Shown here piece by piece: positions 52,009-60,382 of a stretch of 64,000 nt of DNA; the first letter of the stretch is position 1, and each line of letters starts with the position of its first letter. The notes beneath the pieces were generated by a model. It saw only the letters and a program-made list of their open reading frames with translations, was not told where the DNA came from and did no database searches. Origin of the DNA: Bacteroidetes bacterium 47-18 (GTDB lineage: Bacteria > Bacteroidota > Bacteroidia > Chitinophagales > Chitinophagaceae); NCBI GenBank assembly GCA_001897155.1, contig MKSF01000020.1, positions 1 through 64,000 on the forward strand. Direction: 5' to 3'. The translations under genes were made by a program, and so were the position numbers.

Positions 52009-53262
52009 TTATTTCAGCTTGAATGCCTTTTTTACCTTAGCCACATAATCCAGCTTTTCCCAGGTGAACAGCTCTACCTTCACCTTTTTTTCCTTGCCTT
52101 CAGGCGACCTGAAAACTTTGGTAACCACCTCGTTTTTACGTCCCATATGACCGTAGGAAGCCGTTTCACTGTAGATCGGGTTGCGCAATTTCAGGCGCTG
52201 CTCGATAAAGTAAGGCCGCATATCAAAAAGCTCCGATACGATCTTAGCGATCTCTCCATCGGTCATATTCACATTGGCGGTACCGTAAGTATTCACGTAA
52301 ATGCCCATAGGCTGCGCCACACCGATAGCGTAAGATACCTGCACCAGCACCTCCCTGGCCACACCTGCAGCCACAAGATTCTTGGCTATATGACGGGTAG
52401 CATAGGCAGCGGAACGGTCCACCTTGGAAGGATCCTTACCGGAAAATGCGCCACCGCCGTGCGCGCCTTTTCCGCCGTAGGTATCCACGATGATCTTACG
52501 GCCTGTCAGCCCGGTATCCCCGTGAGGACCACCGATCACGAACTTGCCCGTAGGATTGATGTGATACTGTATATTGTTGGTGAAAAGATGCGCGTATTTT
52601 TTATACTTGGCCTTTACACGAGGGATCAGTATGGATATGATATCTTTCTTGATCTTATCCAGCATTTTGGCTTCGGTATCGAATTCATCATGCTGGGTGG
52701 ATACCACGATAGCGTCTATCCTTATAGGAACGTTGTTATCATCATATTCCAGCGTGACCTGGGCTTTCGCGTCCGGGCGCAGGTATTTGATCTGCTTGTG
52801 CTCCCTCCGCAAGGCGGCCAGCTCTATCAATATTTTATGGGCAAGGTCCAGTGCGAGCGGCATATAATCTTCCGTCTCATCTGTGGCATACCCGAACATC
52901 ATGCCTTGGTCGCCGGCGCCCTGGTCTTCTTTTTTCTTTTTGTCCACGCCCTGGTTAATGTCCTGGGACTGCTCATGAATGGCAGATAATACACCACAGG
53001 AATTAGCTTCGAACATATATTCACTCTTGGTGTACCCGATCTTCTTGATGACATCACGGGCAATTTGCTGTACATCTAAATATGCTTGGGATTTTACTTC
53101 TCCTGCCAGCACTACCTGACCGGTGGTCACCAGTGTTTCGCAGGCTACTTTTGAGTTGACATCAAATGCCAGGAAATTATCTATCAGGGCATCTGATATT
53201 TGGTCGGCAATTTTATCCGGATGTCCTTCCGATACTGATTCTGATGTGAATAAATAAGGCAT
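52009..53262 (-). CDS. metK: S-adenosylmethionine synthetase
   Basis: A 417-residue enzyme making SAM from methionine and ATP. N-terminal [13 protein letters not shown], the ATP-binding signature [12 protein letters not shown], and the P-loop-like G-G-G-A-F-S-G-K-D are present in order. It is somewhat longer than the ~385 residues of E. coli MetK because of an insert near 120-135 (D-K-K-K-K-E-D) and a Lys-rich C-terminus, both usual in Bacteroidota. No SAM riboswitch is visible in the 110 bases upstream. Confidence 0.96.
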   Translation of the reverse strand: MPYLFTSESVSEGHPDKIADQISDALIDNFLAFDVNSKVACETLVTTGQVVLAGEVKSQAYLDVQQIARDVIKKIGYTKSEYMFEANSCGVLSAIHEQSQDINQGVDKKKKEDQGAGDQGMMFGYATDETEDYMPLALDLAHKILIELAALRREHKQIKYLRPDAKAQVTLEYDDNNVPIRIDAIVVSTQHDEFDTEAKMLDKIKKDIISILIPRVKAKYKKYAHLFTNNIQYHINPTGKFVIGGPHGDTGLTGRKIIVDTYGGKGAHGGGAFSGKDPSKVDRSAAYATRHIAKNLVAAGVAREVLVQVSYAIGVAQPMGIYVNTYGTANVNMTDGEIAKIVSELFDMRPYFIEQRLKLRNPIYSETASYGHMGRKNEVVTKVFRSPEGKEKKVKVELFTWEKLDYVAKVKKAFKLK

Positions 53263-53300
53263 AGTTTGTATAAACAGATTTAAAATAAAAAAATAGTTAG

Positions 53301-53308
53301 CAAATATA
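53301..53308 (-). promoter_or_regulatory. -7 promoter element of metK
   Basis: The minus strand reads TATATTTG, an exact TAnnTTTG match, 38 bases before the ATG at 53262. Confidence 0.6.
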
Positions 53309-53372
53309 GGAATTGATCATACTGGAAATATAAAAAACGATCAATTTATTTAGGTCCCGCTATAAGCAAGAG

Positions 53373-55457
53373 CTAACGGCCCGCTTTATGTTTTTCCAGC
53401 CCGTCCGTCAGCATGTTCCGGAATTTCTCGTAATCCGTGCTGCCGATCGGCGCGGTGAGCTGCTTACCCTCACCATTCACAATGACGTACAGCGGCTGCG
53501 ATACGTTATCGAACTTTGTCAGTTGCAGGTCCAGGTTGACGGCCCCGATGGTCTTCAGCACCTTATCAGGATATTTGGCGCTTTTTTTCCATTCATGCTC
53601 CGGTAGCTTGGTTTTGTCATCACAATATAGGCTGACCACTACGAATTCATCTTTCAGGATGCGCAATATTTCCGGCTTGGAGATCACATTCCGCTCCATC
53701 AGGCGGCAGTTCACGCAACTGTGTCCCGTAAAGTCCACGAAGACAGGCTTATTCATTGCCTTTGCGGCCTCCAGCGCCTCTTCATAATCAAAGAAGGTCT
53801 CGATGCCCGGGAATTCCGATTTCAGCACGTCCGTATATTTCTTGGGCTGTATCTCATTGTCTGAAGGCTTATAGGTGTAGGTCTGTATCTTCACCAGGTC
53901 ATCGTGGATATTGAATTCCATGGTCTTTCTCTCCGGGAGGAAGCCGCTTACCAGCTTCAGGGGCGCGCCCCACAGGCCCGGTATCAGGTATATGGTAAAG
54001 GAAGAGAACAAAATGGCGAACATAAGACGCGTCACAGTGAGGTGAGGCTTCCCGAAATCGTTGGCCGGCAGCTCACTGTCATGCCTGAAACGAATGGCGC
54101 CGAAAAGATACAGGCTCAATGCGCCGAACAGCACCACCCATATGCTCACATAGACGTCAAAGTTCAGGATGCCCCAGTGGTATTGCAGATCGACATTAGA
54201 CAGGAATTTCATCGCCATGGCCAGCTCAATGAATCCCATGGTCACTTTTACCGCATTCAGCCATCCTCCCGATTTCGCGACATTGTTCATCAGGCCGGGG
54301 AATAAGGCAAAGATAGCGAACGGTAAGGCCAGCGCCAGCCCGAAGCCGAGGAAACCGATGATACCACCTAGCTGGTTACCGGATTTGAATATATATACTA
54401 TGAGATTCCCGATGAATGCGGAAGTACAGCTGAAAGATACTACTACCAGCACCAGGGCCATAAAGAATATTCCCCCTATGCTGTTGGTATTGGCCTTGCT
54501 GTTGAGCCTGTTGGTCAGTCCTGAAGGGAGGTTGATCTCGAAAGCGCCCAGCAGTGACAGGCCGAATATGACGAACAGCACGAAAATGAACATATTGAAT
54601 ACGATATGCGAGGATATCTCATACATGGTCGTTTCCGTGAACAGGACGGAAATAAGCCCGCCGATCGCTGCAAATATCAGCAGGATGGACAGGGAATAGA
54701 TGACCGCATTTCTGATACCCGCCGCCCTGCTGGAGCTTCTTTTGGTAAAGAAGGAGACGGTAATGGGCAGCATGGCATATATGCACGGCATGATAAAGGC
54801 TATGAACCCGGCCGCGAGCCCCATAAAGAATATTTCGCCCAATGATTTTTTGTCCAGGTTGCTGTGCGCAGATATGTCTTCTGCGGTAGATATCGCTGCG
54901 CTGTCGCCGCCGGCCGCTATCCCCTCCGGGGTACCGGATGCTTCCGGGGCACCTTCTTCTATGAGCGAAGCCTGGTAAACGGTACCCGCCGCATCGGCAG
55001 CAGCTACGGTGATCTTAAAGCTGTCTTCCACGGGAGGAAGGCACTTGCCATCCTTGGCATTGCAGGTCGTAAATTCAATGGCGAGCCGCACATCCGCGTT
55101 ACCGGTCACCTGTACCTTCTGCACATATGTCAGCTCCCCCTTATGTATCTTCAGGTCCAGTCCCAGGTCCTCCACCCGCTTCATGATGAATTTATCCTGC
55201 GTCACAGGCGTGCCGACAAGCGTAACGGCATCTGTAGGCACCACTTTCAACTGGGCAGGAATAAGGTATTCATCGCCCGGATCGAGGGCATATACGTACC
55301 AGTCTTCCTTTATCCTGGCCTTTGCGATCACGTCATAAGTATTATCCCCGGTCTTGGCAGCGCTTACCGTCCACTGCACGATTTGCGTTACTTCCTGCGC
55401 ATCAAGGCGGCTGAATGATAATAATAAAGTAAGGAGTAAATAAATCTTTCTGAACAT
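53373..55457 (-). CDS. DsbD-family protein-disulfide reductase
   Basis: A 694-residue membrane protein that carries electrons from cytoplasmic thioredoxin to the periplasm. Signal peptide at 1-20. The N-terminal DsbD-alpha-like domain (~25-155) has a Cys pair in T-T-C-N-A-K-D-G-K-C-L. A central eight-helix CcdA/DsbD core (~210-455, with F-I-M-P-C-I-Y-A-M-L-P and S-F-S-C-T-S-A-F) follows. The C-terminal thioredoxin domain has the redox motif H-S-C-V-N-C-R. The TlpA-like protein at 1345 could be one of its clients. Monocistronic, divergent from the PBP1A gene. Confidence 0.9.
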   Translation of the reverse strand: MFRKIYLLLTLLLSFSRLDAQEVTQIVQWTVSAAKTGDNTYDVIAKARIKEDWYVYALDPGDEYLIPAQLKVVPTDAVTLVGTPVTQDKFIMKRVEDLGLDLKIHKGELTYVQKVQVTGNADVRLAIEFTTCNAKDGKCLPPVEDSFKITVAAADAAGTVYQASLIEEGAPEASGTPEGIAAGGDSAAISTAEDISAHSNLDKKSLGEIFFMGLAAGFIAFIMPCIYAMLPITVSFFTKRSSSRAAGIRNAVIYSLSILLIFAAIGGLISVLFTETTMYEISSHIVFNMFIFVLFVIFGLSLLGAFEINLPSGLTNRLNSKANTNSIGGIFFMALVLVVVSFSCTSAFIGNLIVYIFKSGNQLGGIIGFLGFGLALALPFAIFALFPGLMNNVAKSGGWLNAVKVTMGFIELAMAMKFLSNVDLQYHWGILNFDVYVSIWVVLFGALSLYLFGAIRFRHDSELPANDFGKPHLTVTRLMFAILFSSFTIYLIPGLWGAPLKLVSGFLPERKTMEFNIHDDLVKIQTYTYKPSDNEIQPKKYTDVLKSEFPGIETFFDYEEALEAAKAMNKPVFVDFTGHSCVNCRLMERNVISKPEILRILKDEFVVVSLYCDDKTKLPEHEWKKSAKYPDKVLKTIGAVNLDLQLTKFDNVSQPLYVIVNGEGKQLTAPIGSTDYEKFRNMLTDGLEKHKAGR

Positions 55458-55576
55458 ACGTCTCCGGTTAAAAAATTGACTGAAATTAAAAGTTTTTTAC
55501 AGGTCTGCAAAATATAAATTATAGATAAAAATTATTCTAATAATTCAACATTTTATATCTATTCTGTAATATTGCC

Positions 55577-55584
55577 TAAATTTG
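55577..55584 (+). promoter_or_regulatory. -7 promoter element of the PBP1A gene
   Basis: TAAATTTG, exact TAnnTTTG match. A TTG at 55582 that could be read as a start lies inside this element, so the ATG at 55612 is the real start. Confidence 0.65.
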
Positions 55585-55611
55585 GGATTAAAATATACAA
55601 TCAACAGCAGA

Positions 55612-57903
55612 ATGTCTAAAGCAACGAAATTTTTGTGGCGCTTATTTTTTCTTGGTCTCCTTTCCTTTATCTTACTCATTGTAGCTATCAATTACGGACT
55701 ATTGGGCGAAATGCCCCCTATGGAAGAGCTGGAAAACCCGGCCAGCGCCATGTCATCGGAAGTATATGCTGCTGACGGCACCTTATTGGGCAATTATTAT
55801 ATAGAGAACAGATCCAATTCCGAAGCCAACGAGATCTCACCCAATGTCATCAACGCGCTGATCGCTACAGAAGATGAACGCTTTTATGAGCACTCCGGCA
55901 TTGACGGCAGGGCTATCATGAGGGCGATACTCCTGGCCGGTAAAAGAGGCGGAGGCAGCACCATCACCCAGCAACTGGCCTTGAATCTTTTTGCGGAACG
56001 TTCCCCCAATAAATGGCAGCGCATCCTCCAGAAATTAAAAGAGTGGATACTGGCGGTAAAGCTTGAGACCAATCTCACCAAAAGCGAGATCGTTACCCTG
56101 TATCTTAATACCGTGCCTTTCGGAGATAATGTGTATGGCATTAAGAACGCCTCCCTGACATTCTTCAGCAAGCTCCCCATTGACCTCACCGTAGATGAGG
56201 CGGCGGTGCTGATAGGAATGCTCAAAGGCAATACCATCTATAATCCCCGGAAAAACCCGGACAAGGCCCTTAACAGGCGTAATACGGTGATCGAGCAGAT
56301 GCTGGGCGCCTCCCTGATCACTCCCGCACAGGCCGGTGAATATAAAAGCAAACCCCTGGGGCTTAAATACAGGAAAGCCGATCATAATGACGGGTATGCT
56401 CCTTATTTCCGCCAGGTACTGGCCGAAGAAGTAAAAAGATGGTGCAAGGCCAATAAGAAGCCTAACGGCGACAACTGGAACATTTATAAGGACGGCCTGC
56501 AGATCTATACCACCATTGATACGAGAATGCAGAAATTCGCGGAGGAAGCCGTAGCTGAACATATGAGAGACCTGCAGGTCCAGTTTGCGGCGCAATCCAA
56601 GATCAGGAACGGGACCGCCTGGACCACAGAGCTGGGAAAGGCACAGCTCAAAAAGGCCAAGATCCAGTCAGAGCGGTATCTTAATATGAAAGAGGCCGGC
56701 GTGTCGGAGGCAGAAATTGAAAAAGCCTTCAATACACCCGTACCGATGACCGTCTTTTCGCATACAAGCCCCAATAATTATGTGGATACCATCATGTCGC
56801 CACTGGACTCCATCAAATATATGCGTGTCTTCCTGCAGGCCGGGTTTATGGTCATGGACCCCTTCAACGGCGAGATCAAGGCCTGGGTGGGCGGCATCAA
56901 TCACCGGTATTTCCAACTGGACCACGTTTATAATACCGAACGGCAGGTAGGTTCTACCATCAAGCCGCTCCTGTACTGCTTCGCGGTAGACCATGGCTTC
57001 TCTCCGTGCCAGACCATCAGCACTGCTCCCCAGATGTTCAAGGGACAGAAAAAGGCCTATAATGCCGGGGGATCCGCAGGCGGTGCCATGGAAATGAGCA
57101 GGGCGCTCGCCTTGTCCATCAACAATGCGTCACTCTACCTGCTGAACCAGGTGGGCATCGAATCCTTTATTGACTTTGCCAGGGAGAAATGCGGCATTAC
57201 CGGCAAAATGGACCCGGTACCGTCCGTAGCACTGGGCGTTTCCGACATTTCGCTGTTCCAGATGATCGGCGCCTATACGATGTTCCCTAACAGGGGCATC
57301 CGTACAGAGCCTTTATTCATATCCAAAATAGAAGATAAGAACGGGAACGTGATCTACAACGCTACCGTTAAGCAATCAGAGATCATCAGCGAAAGTACAG
57401 CACATAAGATGGTGACCATGATGCAGGGCGCCACACAGTTCGGTACGGCGGCAAGGCTGCGCTACCGGTACGGGTTCACCGGTGAAATGGCCGGGAAGAC
57501 CGGTACCACCAATAACCAGGCCGATGCCTGGTATATCGGCTACACCCCGCAACTGCTGGCAGGCTCCTGGGTGGGTTGTGAAGACCGTTTCCTGACCTTC
57601 AGCAGTACGGCGCAGGGACAGGGTGCAGCCGCGGCATTGCCTATATGGGGGCTGTTTTTCAAAAAGCTGTATTCCGATGCCACTTCCGGGTACACGGATA
57701 AGGAGAAATTCGTAGTGCCGCCTAACTTTAATCGCTGCGGAGGCGGCTTCTACGGCGGCGCTGCCAACAGGGACAGCGATGATACGCTTCATTCCGGCCA
57801 GCCCGGTGACCCCGGCAACGGCAACGCTCCTCAAAGCGAAAGCCACCAGAAGCCGAGATCGGAACCGCAGGAAGTGATCGTACCCATAGACGACTGGCAA
57901 TAG
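55612..57903 (+). CDS. Class A penicillin-binding protein (PBP1A-like)
   Basis: A 763-residue bifunctional peptidoglycan synthase. A membrane anchor near 8-32 precedes the GT51 glycosyltransferase domain (T-E-D-E-R-F-Y-E-H-S-G-I-D with the catalytic Glu, and G-S-T-I-T-Q-Q-L-A-L-N-L-F). The transpeptidase domain follows with S-x-x-K in Q-V-G-S-T-I-K-P, S-x-N in L-S-I-N-N-A-S and K-T-G in A-G-K-T-G-T-T-N. The C-terminus is a low-complexity Asp/Gly/Ser/Gln-rich tail (~700-763). All catalytic motifs are intact. Single gene with its own promoter and terminator. Confidence 0.94.
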   Translation: MSKATKFLWRLFFLGLLSFILLIVAINYGLLGEMPPMEELENPASAMSSEVYAADGTLLGNYYIENRSNSEANEISPNVINALIATEDERFYEHSGIDGRAIMRAILLAGKRGGGSTITQQLALNLFAERSPNKWQRILQKLKEWILAVKLETNLTKSEIVTLYLNTVPFGDNVYGIKNASLTFFSKLPIDLTVDEAAVLIGMLKGNTIYNPRKNPDKALNRRNTVIEQMLGASLITPAQAGEYKSKPLGLKYRKADHNDGYAPYFRQVLAEEVKRWCKANKKPNGDNWNIYKDGLQIYTTIDTRMQKFAEEAVAEHMRDLQVQFAAQSKIRNGTAWTTELGKAQLKKAKIQSERYLNMKEAGVSEAEIEKAFNTPVPMTVFSHTSPNNYVDTIMSPLDSIKYMRVFLQAGFMVMDPFNGEIKAWVGGINHRYFQLDHVYNTERQVGSTIKPLLYCFAVDHGFSPCQTISTAPQMFKGQKKAYNAGGSAGGAMEMSRALALSINNASLYLLNQVGIESFIDFAREKCGITGKMDPVPSVALGVSDISLFQMIGAYTMFPNRGIRTEPLFISKIEDKNGNVIYNATVKQSEIISESTAHKMVTMMQGATQFGTAARLRYRYGFTGEMAGKTGTTNNQADAWYIGYTPQLLAGSWVGCEDRFLTFSSTAQGQGAAAALPIWGLFFKKLYSDATSGYTDKEKFVVPPNFNRCGGGFYGGAANRDSDDTLHSGQPGDPGNGNAPQSESHQKPRSEPQEVIVPIDDWQ

Positions 57904-57921
57904 CATATGACATACTAACAG

Positions 57922-57950
57922 CAGGGTATTGATATTTTCAATACCCTGTT
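57922..57950 (+). terminator. Terminator of the PBP1A gene
   Basis: 11-bp stem CAGGGTATTGA / TCAATACCCTG with a 5-base loop, followed by TTTG, 18 bases after the stop. Confidence 0.8.
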
Positions 57951-57985
57951 TGAATGATCGAATTCGCCATATGGGAATTTGATGG

Positions 57986-57993
57986 TAACTTTG
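57986..57993 (+). promoter_or_regulatory. -7 promoter element of the iscA-like gene
   Basis: TAACTTTG, exact TAnnTTTG match, 25 bases before the ATG at 58019. Confidence 0.6.
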
Positions 57994-58018
57994 CAGTAAA
58001 CTTTAACCTGAAGGAATT

Positions 58019-58360
58019 ATGGACACAACGACAAAAGGGGTATCCTTTACAGATACCGCCCTGGAGGAAGTAAAAAAATTGATGCAGCAGCCTGATTTTG
58101 AAACCGGCCACGTTTTAAGGGTCGGAGTGAAAGGTGGCGGCTGTTCCGGGCTGAGTTACATCATCGGGTTTGACAGGCAGGAAGAGGATGACCTATTTTT
58201 CAATATACAGGAAGTGCCGGTGGTGATTAAGAAAGCCCACCTGATGTACCTGCAGGATATGCAGATAGACTACGGTAAAGGGTTGGATGCACGCGGCTTT
58301 ATTTTCAACAATCCCAATGCCAGCAGCACCTGCGGCTGCGGCACGTCCTTCGCTGTATAA
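58019..58360 (+). CDS. A-type Fe-S cluster carrier (IscA/SufA/ErpA family)
   Basis: A 113-residue HesB-like protein that binds and passes on Fe-S clusters. The three conserved cysteines are present: Cys42 in G-G-C-S-G-L and Cys105/Cys107 in S-T-C-G-C-G-T-S-F. Not inside a suf or isc cluster here. It may feed [4Fe-4S] clients such as the HdrC-like protein at 14949, which is only an inference. The YwqK-like gene follows after 14 bases. Confidence 0.93.
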   Translation: MDTTTKGVSFTDTALEEVKKLMQQPDFETGHVLRVGVKGGGCSGLSYIIGFDRQEEDDLFFNIQEVPVVIKKAHLMYLQDMQIDYGKGLDARGFIFNNPNASSTCGCGTSFAV

Positions 58361-58374
58361 AAAAGATAAAGCCT

Positions 58375-59049
58375 ATGAAATTACCCCGCATTCTCTCCGC
58401 TGCATACTGTGTGGTATGTATTGCCCTGTCCGGCTATGCACAGGACGGGAAACGCTATACGGCGCCCGCAACCGACAAATCCACCCCCATCAGCATCAAC
58501 CAAGTGGACAAGAACGGGTCCCGCCAGGGTACCTGGTACGTAAAGACGGAAGCGCTGCGCGGTGAACCGGCCATCATTTCAACAGGATACTATTACGACA
58601 ACCGGAAATTCGGCACATGGTACAACTTCGACACGGAATGGCGGCCTATCTCTATTTTAAAATACTCCAAAGGGGTCCTCAACGGCGAAGCGCAGTATTT
58701 TGAAAACGGGAAGCTGGTCTGTATAGGAAACTGGCGCGGGCTGAATCCCGATGTCACCCATGATACTATCTGGGTATATGACCCGCGTACGGACTATGAA
58801 TCTGAAGTGGTGGTCCCTACGGAGCAGGGCACCATGAAGCATGGCATCTGGAAATACTATAATCCCGATACCGGGCAGCTCATCAAAGAAGAAGAGTTCC
58901 AGGTAGGAGAAAGCATAAGGGTCATCGAATATACGCCCACCATATACATGGATGAAAGAAAGAGAAAGGACTACGAGTCCCGTTTGCCTCACAACCAGCC
59001 TAACAAGGATACCAAACCCTTAAAGGTAAAAGGCAGCCTTACCAGGTAA
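58375..59049 (+). CDS. Secreted MORN/YwqK-repeat protein
   Basis: A 224-residue exported protein. Signal peptide ends at G-Y-A (~22). The mature part contains MORN-like units such as G-T-W-Y-V, G-T-W-Y-N-F, L-N-G-E-A-Q-Y-F-E-N-G-K and H-G-I-W-K-Y-Y-N-P-D-T-G-Q, the pattern found in proteins annotated as YwqK-family antitoxins. In Bacteroidota these are mostly exported and no toxin adjoins, so an antitoxin function is unlikely. The role is unknown. Probably co-transcribed with the iscA-like gene. Confidence 0.75.
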   Translation: MKLPRILSAAYCVVCIALSGYAQDGKRYTAPATDKSTPISINQVDKNGSRQGTWYVKTEALRGEPAIISTGYYYDNRKFGTWYNFDTEWRPISILKYSKGVLNGEAQYFENGKLVCIGNWRGLNPDVTHDTIWVYDPRTDYESEVVVPTEQGTMKHGIWKYYNPDTGQLIKEEEFQVGESIRVIEYTPTIYMDERKRKDYESRLPHNQPNKDTKPLKVKGSLTR

Positions 59050-59088
59050 CAGCGCAGTATAATATGTATGCTACCTCTACCTTAAGCA

Positions 59089-59220
59089 TCAGTTATCCCG
59101 CTGCTCAAAATTCTCTCCGGACATATCCCCGATACGCTTGTATATGACATATACCAGCGCCGCCACCAGGGCGATCCCGATACACCCGTACACAACGAAA
59201 AAGGCAATAGCGATTCCCAT
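59089..59220 (-). CDS. 43-residue membrane microprotein next to ybjQ
   Basis: The ORF starts at 59220, one base after the stop of ybjQ, and ends with TGA at 59089-59091. It encodes a single hydrophobic helix (residues 3-27, I-A-I-A-F-F-V-V-Y-G to A-L-V-Y-V-I-Y) followed by K-R and a polar C-terminus G-D-M-S-G-E-N-F-E-Q-R-D-N. The composition of a clean transmembrane segment with positive residues right after it, plus coupling to the upstream gene, supports a real gene. No family known to me. Confidence 0.65.
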   Translation of the reverse strand: MGIAIAFFVVYGCIGIALVAALVYVIYKRIGDMSGENFEQRDN

Positions 59221-59221
59221 A

Positions 59222-59536
59222 TTATCTGAGTTTAACGGCGGTACCATAACAGAGTATTTCCGAACAGCCCTGCATGACCGTGGAAGTGGTCATCCTGACC
59301 ATTATAACAGCATCGGCGCCCATCCGCCGGGCATCTTCCGTCATACGCTGCATGGCCTGCTCACGCGAATCGGCCAGCAATTTCGTGTATTCTGATATCT
59401 CGCCGCCTACTATGTTTTTCAGCCCGGCAAGCAGGTCGCGGCCCACATTCCTGGCCCTTACCGTGCTGCCCCTGGCTATGCCCAATACTTCGGCGACCTC
59501 CCCGGCAGGTATGTTCTCAGTAGTAGAAAGTATCAT
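59222..59536 (-). CDS. YbjQ family (DUF74) protein
   Basis: A 104-residue protein of the YbjQ family, which forms pentamers of an alpha/beta fold and is annotated as a putative heavy-metal-binding domain. It contains A-R-G-S-T-V-R-A-R-N-V-G-R-D, E-Y-T-K-L-L-A-D-S-R-E-Q-A and G-A-D-A-V-I-M-V-R, all conserved. Two Cys near the C-terminus (G-C-S-E-I-L-C) are seen. Physiological function unknown. The membrane microprotein starts one base after its stop. Confidence 0.9.
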   Translation of the reverse strand: MILSTTENIPAGEVAEVLGIARGSTVRARNVGRDLLAGLKNIVGGEISEYTKLLADSREQAMQRMTEDARRMGADAVIMVRMTTSTVMQGCSEILCYGTAVKLR

Positions 59537-59576
59537 TATCAGGAGTTTATAACTGTTTACAAACTCTTATAACAAA

Positions 59577-60305
59577 TTATTTGTCTTTCGGTTTAAAGGG
59601 CAGCAATAATTTCATCTCACCCTGTCCTGTTTTAAGCTCGTCGATATGGCCGGAATATTTTTTATCTGCGGATATAAAGTGCAGGCGCACATTGCTGTCC
59701 CCGTTTGTAAAGATGCCTTTATGGGAGGGTGAATAGAACCCTATGATCTTCACTTCCGTATCTTCCAGCTCGTACGTATAGGTGTAAGATGTGGGGTCCT
59801 GGCCTGCTGCGGACTGGTCAGCGGGGAAACCGGCGATATGATACTTCAGGTAGGCTATTTTGCCATGCAGCATAAAGGCAAAAGGCTCCCTGTTCATATG
59901 ATAGGCCATCTGCAGATAGCCCTCCAGGCCCTTAAGCGTCTGCACATGCTCCGGCAGACCGGAAGACGTCCAGTGCTCCACTTCGGTCAGGACGAAGTAA
60001 GGCGCCCGTACCGCGTCTACGAGCCTAACCGAAGGCTCTTTAGCATCATTTACCTGAGCAAGGTATATCTCACCGTCTATAATGGTGACCTCTCCCCGCA
60101 GGCTGTCATTGGGGCCTGCGCCGAAAAGGAAGGCTATATCATCTTTTTTGCTGATAGCGGTAGTGGCTTCCAGCTCACCCTTCCTTACCTCCGATAAGGC
60201 GCCTATGGCATACACCCTGGTGTCCCTGGTGGACTGCTCCTGGCCCGACATGCTATGCCATCCTATACAGGCCAGGCCTGCTAAAAACTGCCCGATTCTT
60301 TTCAT
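59577..60305 (-). CDS. Exported alpha-acetolactate decarboxylase-like protein with altered metal site
   Basis: A 242-residue protein. Signal peptide at 1-22 (ending MSG). The rest follows the acetolactate decarboxylase plan: V-Y-A-I-G-A-L-S-E-V-R-K-G at the start, I-I-D-G-E-I-Y-L for the conserved D-G-E strand, I-I-G-F-Y-S-P, and the region that carries the metal ligands. In known enzymes the ligands are H-x-H followed 11 residues later by H. Here they are Arg207, His209 and His220, so the first His is Arg while the spacing is exact. The enzyme would make acetoin from acetolactate; whether this protein is active is doubtful. No budB/alsS-like gene adjoins. Confidence 0.65.
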   Translation of the reverse strand: MKRIGQFLAGLACIGWHSMSGQEQSTRDTRVYAIGALSEVRKGELEATTAISKKDDIAFLFGAGPNDSLRGEVTIIDGEIYLAQVNDAKEPSVRLVDAVRAPYFVLTEVEHWTSSGLPEHVQTLKGLEGYLQMAYHMNREPFAFMLHGKIAYLKYHIAGFPADQSAAGQDPTSYTYTYELEDTEVKIIGFYSPSHKGIFTNGDSNVRLHFISADKKYSGHIDELKTGQGEMKLLLPFKPKDK

Positions 60306-60382
60306 GCTGTACATTTGTAGGAACAAGAACTGCGAATCTGAATAAGATCCGCAGTATCATTTTAAAATAAAGCGCTATAAAG

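Noticed and set aside
53263-53372. SAM riboswitch in front of metK
   Set aside because: Only a promoter element and an imperfect TTGATC / GATCAA repeat are seen; none of the known SAM riboswitch cores is present.
55582-55611. Ten-codon N-terminal extension of PBP1A from a TTG
   Set aside because: The TTG is part of the -7 promoter element TAAATTTG, so it would not be transcribed.
58375-59049. YwqK antitoxin as part of a toxin-antitoxin pair
   Set aside because: The protein has a signal peptide and no toxin gene adjoins; the name reflects only MORN-like repeats.
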